A stretch of 22,033 nucleotides of DNA from Zygnema cylindricum. Its lineage: Eukaryota; Streptophyta; Zygnematophyceae; Zygnematales; Zygnemataceae. Made by a program: the position numbers and the translations under genes. Below the pieces are notes generated by a model, which was given only the letters and a program-made list of their open reading frames with translations, was not told the DNA's origin and did no database searches. Below are positions 8,338 through 17,431 of the stretch, in pieces (the first letter of the stretch is position 1; each line of letters starts with the position of its first letter). The stretch lies in assembly GCA_037447655.1 (NCBI GenBank), contig JBBHKE010000347.1, positions 1 to 22,033 of the forward strand, read 5' to 3'.

Positions 8338-8639
8338 GAAGGAAACATAAGGAGGTTTTCTTTACTATGCAGTTTAGGGAATTTTGAACATTTTGTTTCA
8401 GGGTTAGTTTGACGGAATTTTAGGGTTTTTTAGGAAAAATATAGCCTTTTTTGCGGATTCTATATTTTTTTTATTTTTTTCTTTAATGGGAAAAATGGGA
8501 GATTCAATTGCCATTTTTCTGGTTTTTTTTAGGATGTCAGTTTTTCTGGTTTTGGTTTCGTCTAAAAAATTATTATTATTTTTTTCTTTTAGAAATTTTC
8601 AACTAAATTTTGACACGCAATTATGATCTTAAATTATCT

Positions 8640-9010
8640 TGACCTTTCTTTCAATAATTCAAGCTAAAGAAAAAATAAACAATAATAAATTAAACCAAAA
8701 GAAAAAACAAAAAATAAAAAAACAAGAATCGATAATATATAATGTTAGAAAAAGCCTAAAAAAAATGTTTTTGGTCGAACGGCCGAGAGAGATAAAACTT
8801 CCTAAAAACTGTGAAAAACATGTTCAAAAAGTTAAAAAAAAGAAGAAAAAAAAGAAGAAAATAAAGCTAAAAATATAAAGAAGGGGGATAAAAAGAAAAG
8901 AAGCGAAGGAAAGAGAGTGGAGGAAAAAGAAAACAGGAGCAGGAAAATTGATGTGGGGGAAAATTTGAGAGGGTAGGAGACTGGGAGAGACAGGGAGAGA
9001 GAGAGGAGAA
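8640..9010. repeat. Purine-rich block opposite in sense to the CT blocks
   Basis: The plus strand becomes A-rich and then G/A-rich (AAAGAAGAAAAAAAAGAAG near 8840, GGGAGAGACAGGGAGAGAG near 8983). This is roughly the complement of the CT blocks 1-1.7 kb upstream. Frames here are low-complexity only. 9011-9691 that follows is AT-rich without a visible gene. Confidence 0.6.
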
Positions 9011-9691
9011 CCAATATCCTTAACTTTATATCACAACTAGGCAGACACTTTGCCTAGATCCACACTAATTGCGGTATACATTGTAGGTAGTGAACATAGT
9101 AAAAATATAAGGAAAGATTTGCTCTTCATGGATAAAAAGATTAAGAACTTTTCTCAAAAATTAACAAATCCCTTTCAAAATTCATGATCGAATCTACGAT
9201 CTTTTTTTCAAACCATATTTTCTTGTTCCTAAAGGCACTTATCTTTGACATAAAAAATTTTAAGAAATTTCCTCACTTAATTATTCATTGCAACCAAAAA
9301 GAAAAAGAAAATACTTCTCCATTCTTTGCGTTATTTTATATTTTTATATTAAAAGTTTGAGCCATTACAATAAAAAGTTTAATGGTACAAAAAGGGCTTT
9401 TGCCAAGAAGATAAAAAAAAAAATGGTATACAAATGCCAAACCTTAAAATAAAATAGAAGTAACAACATATAATGGTAACTAAACCATGATCTTGCTTAT
9501 AAAAACAAAGCATCGAGAAGAGACAAAAATGGGAACAAATTTAATTATCCCAATGAAATAAGCAACAAAAGTCTACACTATTTAATCAATCGTATATAAT
9601 AATCTATGTTTTCATAAGCATTTGACGTCATCAAAAGGACTATTATCCACATTGACGTCACTCGCACTTCCGAAAATATCAATCGAAGTAA

Positions 9692-10851
9692 TTATGATCG
9701 AATCTTCCCAATCTTACCGTCAATAATATAATATCTGCGAGTATTCGAAAAAAATGTGGATAATATTTCATCTATGTTCAAATTATCGTCCATTGGAACA
9801 TTTAAGTTTATCTCTTCAATAAGTGGACAATTTTTCACCATATGTATTAGTCCCACAGGTGTGAGAACATCAAACGGTTGGTACACCGCTTTACGCGTTA
9901 AGAACAAGTTAAGTGTACGGAGAACTGGAAAAAAAGAAGAAAAGAACCACATACTTTTATTTGTAAAAAAATCACCTAAGAACACTATTTTAAAGATATG
10001 CAAATGTTGGAGACAAGAACGAGAATTCTTGAATATTATCTCTTCTTCTAGATTCCAAGAAACATTCCATTTTCAATTTTCAAGAATTCCCTCAAAAGAC
10101 TCCTTTCAAACCATCCAAAAGGAGAAACCATAGCTCAAATGGAGAACTTTCAGTTGTCGTGTACCCAATAAAATTTTTAAAGGATTTTTAACCACTACTT
10201 CCATGTTTCTTTCCACACTTTAACTGATAGCAGACTCATTGAGGGAAAAAGTCTCGATATGAGGGGAAGTCAAAAATACTTGTGAAACCCAATAGTACCG
10301 ACTAAATTCACCTCGAATTTTTAAGAGCTTCAAATTCGGAAATTTTATCTTCAAAAATCGTCGTAGTCTCCAGAAGGTAAATGGCTCAAAAAAATGCTCT
10401 CTAATTACCTTGAAAGTGAATTAACAACAAGTTTTAGAGTGGATGTCCATGGAATAGGTAATTCGGGAACCGAATACACCGGGGAAACGCAAATACTATT
10501 TATTTCCTCGAAACGATTTAAAAACCGAATGGCTCCAGCTTCTGATTCGGTGGCAATTCCCAGAGTCGGAGAAAAGGAAAAAGATTACACAGAGGAACTC
10601 GTAATTTTACACCATTTTTGGCAAACCAGAGATGCTGATTGGATGTCGGAAACGGTGAAGAACGAAAAAATTATGGGTAAGAAATCATCCAGAAGGTCAT
10701 CAATGAGGAAAATTTGGTTTGGGTGGTCATCAATAGGGAGAGCTCCATTTGGGTTTTCTTCAGATTGGCGAAAAAGTCCAAACAACGGAAAAATGCGTAA
10801 AAATTTCCCAAAGAAACGGAGTGTTTTGGAAATAAAACGGATTGGTCCCAT
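9692..10851 (-). pseudogene. F-box/LRR pseudogene, paralogue of the gene at 5150
   Basis: From the ATG at 10851 an 88-codon frame contains an F-box (DLLDDFLPIIFSFFTVSD, then SLVCQKWCKI) and stops at 10585-10587. The same frame stays open beyond that, with a second stop at 10405-10407. A frameshift lies at or near the A7 run 10388-10394. After it, leucine-rich sequence continues in the new frame (FPNLKLLKIRG, TSPHIETFSL, LKVLHLSYG, NCPLIEEINLNVP) to a final stop at 9692, interrupted by stops at 10220, 10106 and 10073. TSPHIETF and CPLIEEINL mirror SPHIQRL and SPLIEEMEL of the intact gene. The Glu/Lys insert is absent. Introns do not explain the stops, since the reading continues across them. 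A dead family member is the best reading; a short F-box-only peptide (10585-10851) could still be made. Confidence 0.8.
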
Positions 10852-10942
10852 GCTTTAGAAATGATCAGAAATGTAGAAAAGTTAAGAAAGATGAATAATT
10901 TTAGGAAATATAGTAATGCTATGAAAAATAAAAATGTTAGGT

Positions 10943-11014
10943 AATGTTAGGAAAGATAACAATGTTAGGAAATATAGTAATGTTAGAAAAGATAATAATG
11001 TTAGGAAAAGAGTA
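10943..11014. repeat. 18-bp tandem repeat, four units
   Basis: AATGTTAGGAAAGATAAC-type units begin at 10943, 10961, 10979 and 10997, exactly 18 bp apart. More degenerate copies reach back to about 10897. On the minus strand this would encode a FLTLL(S/Y) hexapeptide repeat, but there is no ATG in front of it, so I do not call a gene. Confidence 0.8.
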
Positions 11015-11035
11015 GTGTAGGTAAAGAAAATCGTA

Positions 11036-11483
11036 GAAACTGGAAGGAAGGAATTGATGTCCAAGCTTTCAAATTTAGTGTTGCATTTGAAAGGAAGAAA
11101 AAACTATTTAAATTGAAGCAAAAGGATTGGTGCAAAAACCGCAATTTACAAAAACTATCTGCTGGATTTGGAACAAAAAACGGAACAGATTGAAAAGACA
11201 GGATCAGTGTGGAAGCTACAGTTCAAAAATTCTATGTATTTTGGAAGGAAAACCTCAGTGAAAAGACAGGATCAGTTGAGAAACTTGTGTTTTAAAAACC
11301 TATACATTATGCTGGTTTTGAGGAAGTAAACAAATTGAAAGGACAGGATTGACGTAGACATTATAATTTTAGAAATCTGTGTGGAATTTGGAAGGAAAAC
11401 GTGTAATATGAACATAAACGATTAGTGAAGAGGCTACACTTTAATACGTGTGGATTGTATTCCTCAAGAAAACCTAGCAAAAC
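11036..11483. repeat. Degenerate 68-77-bp tandem repeat, about six units
   Basis: Units start at about 11036, 11115, 11192, 11260, 11337 and 11410. Each opens with a form of GAAAAGACAGGATCAGT and later has a form of TTTGGAAGGAAAAC. Unit lengths of 77, 68, 77 and 73 bp are not multiples of three, so this is not a coding repeat. It looks like an old minisatellite upstream of the F-box pseudogene. Confidence 0.7.
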
Positions 11484-12071
11484 GACAAAAAAAGACAAAT
11501 TCAGGGCAAAAGCAGCCAGTCAAGTTGTTCTCTCCGCCGGAACATTTTAGATAGGAATATGGAACTTGCAAAAAGCTTTCGAATACATGATTTAAAGTGG
11601 ATAGAATGACACAAGTCAAACGAAAGTCCCGTCACAAAAGTTGTAATGAAGAAAGGTACGATCGATGTACGGCTGCATTGGATTCTGACGCGTGTCGGCG
11701 TCCACCCAGCCCGTCAAAATTTATGCGTCCGTAGTGACGGCCGGTAATCGCCAACGGGTGGGAAGTATCACCGTGAACCACTTAAAGTGTTGATAACACA
11801 CATTCGGCGCCTATAAATTGTTAGTTTTTGACGATCTTCGGCGATCCATCGATTCTAACGAGATTACCAATTTGCATATGTACGGCGTGCCGTGACGCGA
11901 CGAATCGGAATGTACAGAATTGAACCGAACGACTACATGTTTGAATGAATGCTTTATGTATGGAATTGTGTACAGACGTGCGGCAATTCCCGGTAGACAA
12001 TCAATGTGTAAATAGGTTTGGATTGGACCACGCTTTTGTGGCTTATTTAGTGTAGACTCTTTGTTTGCATA
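11484..12071. other. Intergenic sequence before the copia element
   Basis: No gene or clear repeat recognised. The composition is mixed and richer in CpG than the neighbouring AT-rich DNA. Joined to 17082 onward it forms the empty site of the copia element. Confidence 0.5.
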
Positions 12072-12076
12072 GAAAA
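12072..12076. repeat. Target-site duplication GAAAA (left)
   Basis: GAAAA directly before the LTR at 12077 is repeated directly after the other LTR at 17077-17081. A 5-bp duplication is standard for Ty1/copia integration. Confidence 0.9.
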
Positions 12077-12739
12077 TGTAGGATCTTGAGCAAAAGACAT
12101 TCACTCAAAATAATTCACAAAACATAAATCATTACACAGCGGAAGCTCATAATAGACAAGAGGAATATTCAGCCAAAAAGATTTATAAGTGTTCTTGGCC
12201 GAAGCCTCTTTACATCATCTCTCTTCTCTCTTCTCTCTCTTCTCTATCCTCTTTAAATAATCTCTTACTCCAATATCAAATCCTCTATGATTCAATCATG
12301 TAAGATAAAATTATTTAATTCGATACTCTGCACATGTACACTGCTGCCTATATATACTCGCTACTCTACACTAAGAGACAACAAGATAAGACAAACAGAA
12401 CTTAGCGTAGCGACGAAGTCTGTCCCTAGCTGACTGTGCACTCTTCAATGAAAGTTCCACGAAGGAAGGCGCACACGCTTCTTCCTTCGAAACAACAAAC
12501 TCCAAACGTTGACTTAAACACGTGTCGCTTCACGAACACACTTGCACGCAAATTGAAACACCTGCGCACGAAACAAACAAGTGACGCGAAACGAAATAGT
12601 ATGTTTCGTTCGCGGACAACAAAAGTACTGCCGCGAAACGACGTCGTACTTTTGTATGATGACGAGACAGTTCGCGTCAAACAAATACAAGTTGGTATGA
12701 CGCTTCGCGGAAATACCGCGAAACGTCAATATCTCAACA
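12077..12739 (-). repeat. 3' LTR of the copia element
   Basis: 663 bp; on the minus strand it begins TGTTGAGATATTGAC and ends AAGATCCTACA. It holds a TATA box at 12349-12356, a CT-rich tract (12217-12251), an inverted repeat (ACAAAAGTAC 12619-12628 with GTACTTTTGT 12646-12655) and several CGCGAAACG words in U3. It aligns with the LTR at 16385 throughout. Confidence 0.95.
12349..12356 (-). promoter_or_regulatory. TATA box of the 3' LTR
   Basis: TATATATA, with the same element at 16657-16664 in the 5' LTR. Transcription would run towards lower coordinates. Confidence 0.5.
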
Positions 12740-12752
12740 ATCCCCCTCTTAT
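12740..12752 (-). other. Polypurine tract of the copia element
   Basis: On the minus strand AATAAGAGGGGGAT directly precedes the 3' LTR. This is the usual plus-strand primer site of copia elements. Confidence 0.85.
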
Positions 12753-12772
12753 TGTCGGAATCCCCAACCTCT

Positions 12773-13201
12773 TCAAAATAATCTAAGTTTTGGTCGCCCC
12801 CTCTCAAACACATCATGTGTGGCAGCCTTTGTCAACAAATCAGCCGCCTCCTCTTTTGTTGGTATGTACGAAAATACAATCTCGTTTGCCGTAACCAAAT
12901 CTCTTACAAAATGCAATAGCATCCTGATGTGTTTCGTCCTCTTGTGAAACACTGGATTTTTAGCCAAAACCATTGAACTCATGCAGTCAGAATAAATTGT
13001 CATACAACCAATAGGAATGCTCAACTCACGTAACATCTCCTTAATCCAAATCGAAACCTTTTTCCCCTCTGGTAATTTTACTTCCTCAAAAGTTCGATTA
13101 TCAACCACTGATTTAAACTCTTTCTCCCACGCCGGTTTCCACTTACTCTCGCAATCGGTCGATCTCCTTACCTCGACATAAGATTGAGGGTCGCCGGTCA
13201 T
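12773..13201 (-). pseudogene. copia Pol: RT start fused to RNase H (RT core deleted)
   Basis: The frame opens into the start of the reverse transcriptase domain (WKPAWEKEFKSVVDNRTFEE, then VKLPEGKKVSI). At about 13048 it jumps directly to RNase H (WIKEMLREL, then IYSDCMSSMVLAKNPVFHKR, ending in the IPTKEEAADLLTKA motif). The RT fingers, palm and catalytic YVDD motif are all missing, on the order of 1 kb compared with full copia elements. The deletion keeps the frame. It is preceded in the same frame by a TAG at 13220-13222 that separates it from the integrase linker. The final stop is TGA at 12773. No RT activity is possible. Confidence 0.9.
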
Positions 13202-13219
13202 ATTTTCCGTAAGTGATTG

Positions 13220-13504
13220 CTACAAAAGAAACTGCGTCTCCTTAGCATCGGAAAGAAAATAACGCGAATTCGATGCATTTTCCCCTTTTCGATCGTAAGT
13301 GAGTGTCTCCGGTTTCTTCCCCTTTGTAATCCAAGAGCTCCTCTTAATAATTTGCTCCACCGCCTTTTCCTCTTTCTCTTCCTCGGATTCAATTTCAATT
13401 TCCTTCTCACTCGATTTAGAACTCGATTTAGAGCTTTGAGATTTCCGAATGTTCAAAGGCACTCGGGAATCCAAAGATCCGTTACTCTTTCTTTCAAATT
13501 CAAC
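13220..13504 (-). pseudogene. copia Pol linker between integrase and RT
   Basis: This continues the Pol frame after the stop at 13505-13507. It is Ser/Glu/Lys-rich (SQSSKSSSKSSEKEIEIESE), as is usual for the poorly conserved region between integrase and RT. It ends at a TAG (13220-13222). No catalytic motif is expected here. Confidence 0.75.
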
Positions 13505-14167
13505 TTAAACAAATTTCCCCAATTTCTTTTTGTGACTTTTTACATTCGGTTCCTCATCGGATTCCGAATCCCCAATGAACGGAAAATTCTCAATTTCACT
13601 CTCCTCATAAAAATCCAAATTTTCTTTAAATTTCCCCATGGAATTCCTCGCGGATTTGAGATCCTCATGAAAATCTACATTCTGAGATTCCTCCACGGTG
13701 TGACGAGCCGGATCATACACACGATACAAATTCCCCTTCGCACTATAACCTACAAAAATTCCCGGCCAACACCTTGGAGCAAATTTCCCCTTCCTCTTAA
13801 TTGATTCTACATAAACCGTAGCATGACACCCCCAAATTCTCAAATGATGAACAGTGGGCTTTCTCCCACTCCATAACTCCCCTGGTGTTTTACTTCCGGA
13901 AACCGAAGTGAGTCTTTGGTTACAAATATAATTCGCCGTAAGAATCGCATCTCCCCACAAAAACATCTCTTGTCCGGAGCTATGAACCATCGCATGGACC
14001 ATTTCTTGTAAGGTACGATTCTTCCTCTCGGCCACTCCATTTGACTCTGGCGAATAAGGCGCCGTGAATTGATGCCTTATCCCCCACTCCTTACAATACC
14101 CCTCAAAAACAACAAACTCCCCTCCATTGTCCGAACGAATGGACATAAGCTTCTTATCAATTTGCCT
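13505..14167 (-). pseudogene. copia integrase, second half
   Basis: This is the same frame as the upstream integrase half, cut off from it by the TAA at 14168-14170. It carries the second catalytic Asp (IRSDNGGEF) and the catalytic Glu (ESNGVAERKNRT) of the DDE site, then the downstream module (HHLRIWGCHATVYV, WPGIFVGYSAKGN, YRVYDPARHTV). It ends with an acidic Ser/Glu/Asp region and a TAA at 13505. The second and third residues of the DDE triad are kept but the polypeptide is split by the stop. Confidence 0.9.
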
Positions 14168-15286
14168 TTAGGCCATCACATGCCATTCTTTAAATTTTTC
14201 AAATGCATCCGATTTCTTTTTCAATAAATACACCCATGACTTCCGAGAGAAGTCATCAACAATTACCAAAGTATACTTATTACCTCCAATTGTCTCGGGT
14301 TTAATATGTCCACAAAGATCGATGTGGACAACCTCCAAAGGACTTTGAGCTCGATGCTTGATGTCTTTATTCGCATGGGATTTTTGAATTTGGCGTCCTT
14401 TGCTACATCCTCCGCATCCGTTCACCTTCTCACCGGATGCAAGGTCCAAACCCCTCACCGAAGAATGACGAATCATCTTCTTCAAACTTACTTCGGATGT
14501 GTGACACATCCGATGATGCCATAAGGTAAGATCACCTTTCAACTCCGAAATTTGATGTGAAATTCCCTTGGTGGAAACTATAGATTTCGGCCTCCTCCAT
14601 AAGAGCCGACTATGATTTGCATCCGTTACAACTCCTTCTCCAATTACATTCCCCTTCTCATTCCAAATCTCGATAGGTTGATCACCTCTCGCGATTAAGC
14701 TTCCACAACTCTTTTGTATTTGTGGAACGCTTAACAAATTAACCGAACCGTCCGGAATATAAAGAGTATTTTGTAGACGATACTCCGTCGATCTCTCTTT
14801 CCCATCAATATCCCATGAAAGAAGATCAAGCCGAGCCGTGCCAACCGTACCAGCCGAAATGACATGGCCGCTTGCAACCGTAATAAACTTTTGAACCATT
14901 AGTTCTCTCATGTCATCAAACAAGGTGGCATCCGTGCAATCATGGTGAGATGCCCTCGTATCAATGATCCAGTCTTTCTCCAAATTTCCTCCACTTCTTA
15001 CCGAATCAAAGGTAAGGTTAAGAACCGAAAAATCATCACCGGTTTCATTACCATAGTCAAAGTAATTTGCATTACCGTAACCACGGCCACCACCGCGGCG
15101 TCCTCCTCGGCCGCCACCTCGGGCGCCTCTATCACCTCCTCTACCTCCTCTTCCACTTCCGGAATCTCCACTCTTTGCATAACATTGAGGGATCGTATGC
15201 CCCCACTTACCGCAAAAATGACATTGCTTATCTTTATCCGGACAAGATGAAGACAAATGTCTAGGGTTACACCAGTAGCATGTCAC
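14168..15286 (-). pseudogene. copia Gag zinc knuckle, protease and integrase N-terminal half
   Basis: The region opens with a degenerate Cys/His motif (CYWCNPRHLSSSC) and a standard CCHC zinc knuckle (CHFCGKWGHTIPQC). A Gly/Arg-rich stretch follows. The protease site reads DWIIDTRASHH, with Arg where aspartic proteases have Gly (codon 14954-14956), so protease is probably dead. GAG-pre-integrase (LWHHRMCHTS, then CGGCSKGRQ) and the start of the integrase core (VHIDLCG with the first catalytic Asp, then YTLVIVDDFSRKSWVYL) follow. A TAA at 14168 ends it in mid-integrase. No ATG starts this piece; it is part of one larger gag-pol frame. Confidence 0.92.
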
Positions 15287-15766
15287 ATTGGAAAGATCCG
15301 AAGGGACCTTGGTGGACGACCTTGATCCCTCTTGTTGCCTCGGCCGCCACCACCACCTCTCTAGCCACCTCCTCTACCACCTCCTCTACCACCGGCGTAG
15401 TTAAGCTCCGGGGTTTCGGGAGTAGTAGAGTTGAGAACTCCTCCTCCTCCACTTGAAGAAGCCGATGAAGTTCCCTCCGACATTTTTGATAAAATTGACG
15501 GTGAATCTGAAGGTGTTATCCGATTTCGCTCGTAAAATAGCTTTAAGATGCGAAAGCCTCTCCGGTAAAGCATTAAGAAAAACGCTTAACTTATCCGCAT
15601 CTAAGATAACTCGGCCATTGTTGGGTAATTGCTCGAGTATAATATTGAATCACTTCACGGCATCATCCATCAATTCATTTGACTTGATTTTAAAATTCAT
15701 AAAGTCGGTATATTTATATTGACCCTTGTTCTCAACGCTTTTCTCATATTACACCTCAAGTGCTTG
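15287..15766 (-). pseudogene. copia Gag, C-terminal part, multiply broken
   Basis: In the Gag frame, stops lie at 15767 (TAG), 15749 (TAA) and 15650 (TGA), yet readable Gag sequence continues between them (ILEQLPNNGRVILDADKLSV, then FLNALPERLSHLKAILRAKS). Around 15530-15545 the reading moves to another frame (SEGTSSASSSGGGG, then a Gly/Arg-rich run), which meets a TAG at 15361. Near 15290-15300 it returns to the first frame at the zinc knuckle. Two compensating indels are the simplest explanation. Confidence 0.85.
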
Positions 15767-16342
15767 CTAACAATCATGGGCCGTGCCGTGAGCGAGAAAA
15801 TGATCAAGCACGGAAGAAGTGTAATTCTTCATCAAACTGGTCGTTGCCGCAATATCCTTCAACCTCCATCGAGCACGTGCCTTGCTCTCCGTTGGCATCT
15901 TCTCCTCTCCATTGGAAATCCTCCAAAGCTTCTTAATAATAAGTTGATTTGAAATAAAATTCTTCCAAACCGCATAATTGGTGCCATTAAAGGCCACGGA
16001 TTTCCCCAACATATTATAATCATCTTCATTATCCAATGCCTCTTCAAAATCTGAATCTTCCTCTATCTTTGCTTTACCTTTCCTAATTCTCTCTTTTATC
16101 TCACTCTCATTAGCTCCTCCACTGAATGAATCGGCAGCCTGAAATGAAGCAAATTCTCTTTTCTCACTAGATTGAGTTTGAAATCGTGAATCTACATATC
16201 TCATTAATGTATCAAACATTTCCTCAAATATTCTCTTTGTATTCCAGGTCTCCTCAAATTGAGAACCCGAAAAACTGAACTCTCTTGCTCTCTCCAAAGT
16301 CGACATGGGGGAAGGAGTATTTCTATTCTCTTTCCTCCCCAT
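15767..16342 (-). pseudogene. copia Gag, N-terminal part
   Basis: The likely Gag start is the ATG at 16342 (MGRKENRN), 29 bp downstream of the primer binding site. An earlier in-frame ATG at 16408 lies inside the LTR and is unlikely to be used. The frame is charged at first, then contains the UBN2-type Gag core (AFNGTNYAVWKNFISNQLI, then KKLWRISNGEEK) and ends at a TAG at 15767, well short of a full Gag. The product would be an incomplete capsid-like protein. Confidence 0.85.
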
Positions 16343-16370
16343 GCGCTCCCTCTCTATCTCCGAAGCACTT

Positions 16371-16382
16371 GCTCTGATACCA
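16371..16382 (-). other. Primer binding site (initiator tRNA-Met)
   Basis: On the minus strand TGGTATCAGAGC follows the 5' LTR after a 2-bp spacer. This is the classic plant copia PBS, complementary to the 3' end of initiator tRNA-Met. Confidence 0.95.
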
Positions 16383-16384
16383 AT

Positions 16385-17076
16385 TGTAGGATCTTGAGCA
16401 AAAGACATTCAATCAAAATAATTCACAAAACATAAATCATAACACAGCGGAAGCTCATAATAGACAAGAGGAATATTCAGCCAAAAAGATTTATAAGTGT
16501 TCTTGGCCGAAGCCTATTTACATCATCTCTCTTCTCTCTTCTCTCTCTTCTCTATCCTCTTTAAATAATCTCTTACTCCAATATCAAATCCTATATGATT
16601 CAATCATGTAAGATAATATTAATTAATTCTATACTCTGCACATGTATGGTGCTGCCTATATATACTCGCTACTCTGCACTAAGAGACAACAAGATCGCTA
16701 CTCTGCACTAAGAGACAACAGAATAAGACAAACATAACTTAGCGTAGCGACGAAGTCTGTCCCTAGCTGACTGTGCACTCTTCAATGAAATTTCCACGAA
16801 GGAAGGCGCACACGCTTCTTCCTTCGAAACAACAAACTCCAAACGTTGACTTAAACACGTGTTGCTTCACGAACACACCTGCACGCAAATTGAAACACCT
16901 GCGCACGAAACAAACAAGTGACGCGAAACGAAATAGTATGTTTCGTTTGCGGACAACAAAAGTACTGCCGCAAAACGACGTCGTACTTTTGTATGATGAC
17001 GCGACAGTTCGCGTCAAACAAATACAAGTTGGTATGACGCTTCGGGGAAATACCGTGAAAGGACAATATCCCAACA
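16385..17076 (-). repeat. 5' LTR of the copia element
   Basis: 692 bp, the partner of the LTR at 12077-12739. The 29-bp length difference is fully explained by a tandem duplication at 16667-16724. TATATATA lies at 16657-16664. It ends at 17076, directly followed by GAAAA. Confidence 0.95.
16667..16724 (-). repeat. 29-bp tandem duplication in the 5' LTR
   Basis: Two units (16667-16695 and 16696-16724), each beginning CGCTACTCTGCACTAAGAG; the 3' LTR has one. It sits just upstream of the TATA box in the direction of transcription. It must postdate insertion or have escaped copying to the other LTR. Confidence 0.9.
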
Positions 17077-17081
17077 GAAAA
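17077..17081. repeat. Target-site duplication GAAAA (right)
   Basis: Partner of 12072-12076. Confidence 0.9.
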
Positions 17082-17204
17082 AATAATGCAGACTAGACAG
17101 AAAGACACCTTCATCCATCAATTTAGGAGAGCAAGTCAATAGAAAGTAAGACAAAGAGTAGAATAGTTTTGGCTCTATTGAAAAATCTTTTGTAACATTT
17201 TGTC

Positions 17205-17431
17205 CTAAAAAGACTATTAATCAAAGCTACGACTTTTCTGAGATTCTACTCTGTCTACTTTTGCCTTCATGCTACATATCTCTCATTACTCTACACATTT
17301 CCTATCTCTATCTTTTTATGTGACTCCTCGAAGCCCTTTTGCGTGTTTGATCTATGGCCGGTCTAAGCTGTCTGTGGTTACAGGGAACTCTTCCCGTTAG
17401 CTCAGATGAGCGACCAGGCGCGATAAGTTAT
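17205..17431 (+). repeat. Left terminal direct repeat
   Basis: Matches 21041-21268 over its length. Shared words include GACTATTAATCAAA, CTATCTCTATCTTTTTATGTG (partly), GGCCGGTCTAAGCTGTCTG and AACTCTTCC. Differences are spread evenly, pointing to an old duplication. Confidence 0.75.

Larger units (their letters stand above)
12077..17076 (-). mobile_element. Ty1/copia retrotransposon, RT-deleted and non-autonomous
   Basis: A 5000-bp element on the minus strand has TG...CA LTRs, a PBS, a PPT and a 5-bp GAAAA duplication. The order Gag, protease, integrase, RT remnant, RNase H is the copia order. The coding region is broken by at least six stops and two compensating frameshifts, has a mutated protease site, and lacks almost all of RT. 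The two LTRs differ at roughly 25 positions by hand alignment (about 4%), plus a 29-bp duplication, so the insertion is not recent. Both ends and the cis signals are kept, so it could only have moved with enzymes from another element. Confidence 0.95.

Noticed and set aside
10380-10410. A short intron at 10405 to explain the stop in the second F-box gene
   Set aside because: Although a GTAA lies there, the gap to readable sequence is only about 20 bases, too short for a plant intron, and three further stops would remain.
11036-11483. Tandem repeat as a CRISPR array
   Set aside because: Units are degenerate and contiguous, without constant repeats separated by unique spacers, and the context is plant-like.
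12426-12816. Open frames on both strands of the LTR, repeated at 16763-17114
   Set aside because: They lie wholly or mostly within the LTRs and recur only because the LTRs are copies; no coding signature.
13217-13804. 195-codon plus-strand frame
   Set aside because: Lies antisense to the copia integrase region, which has recognisable motifs on the minus strand.
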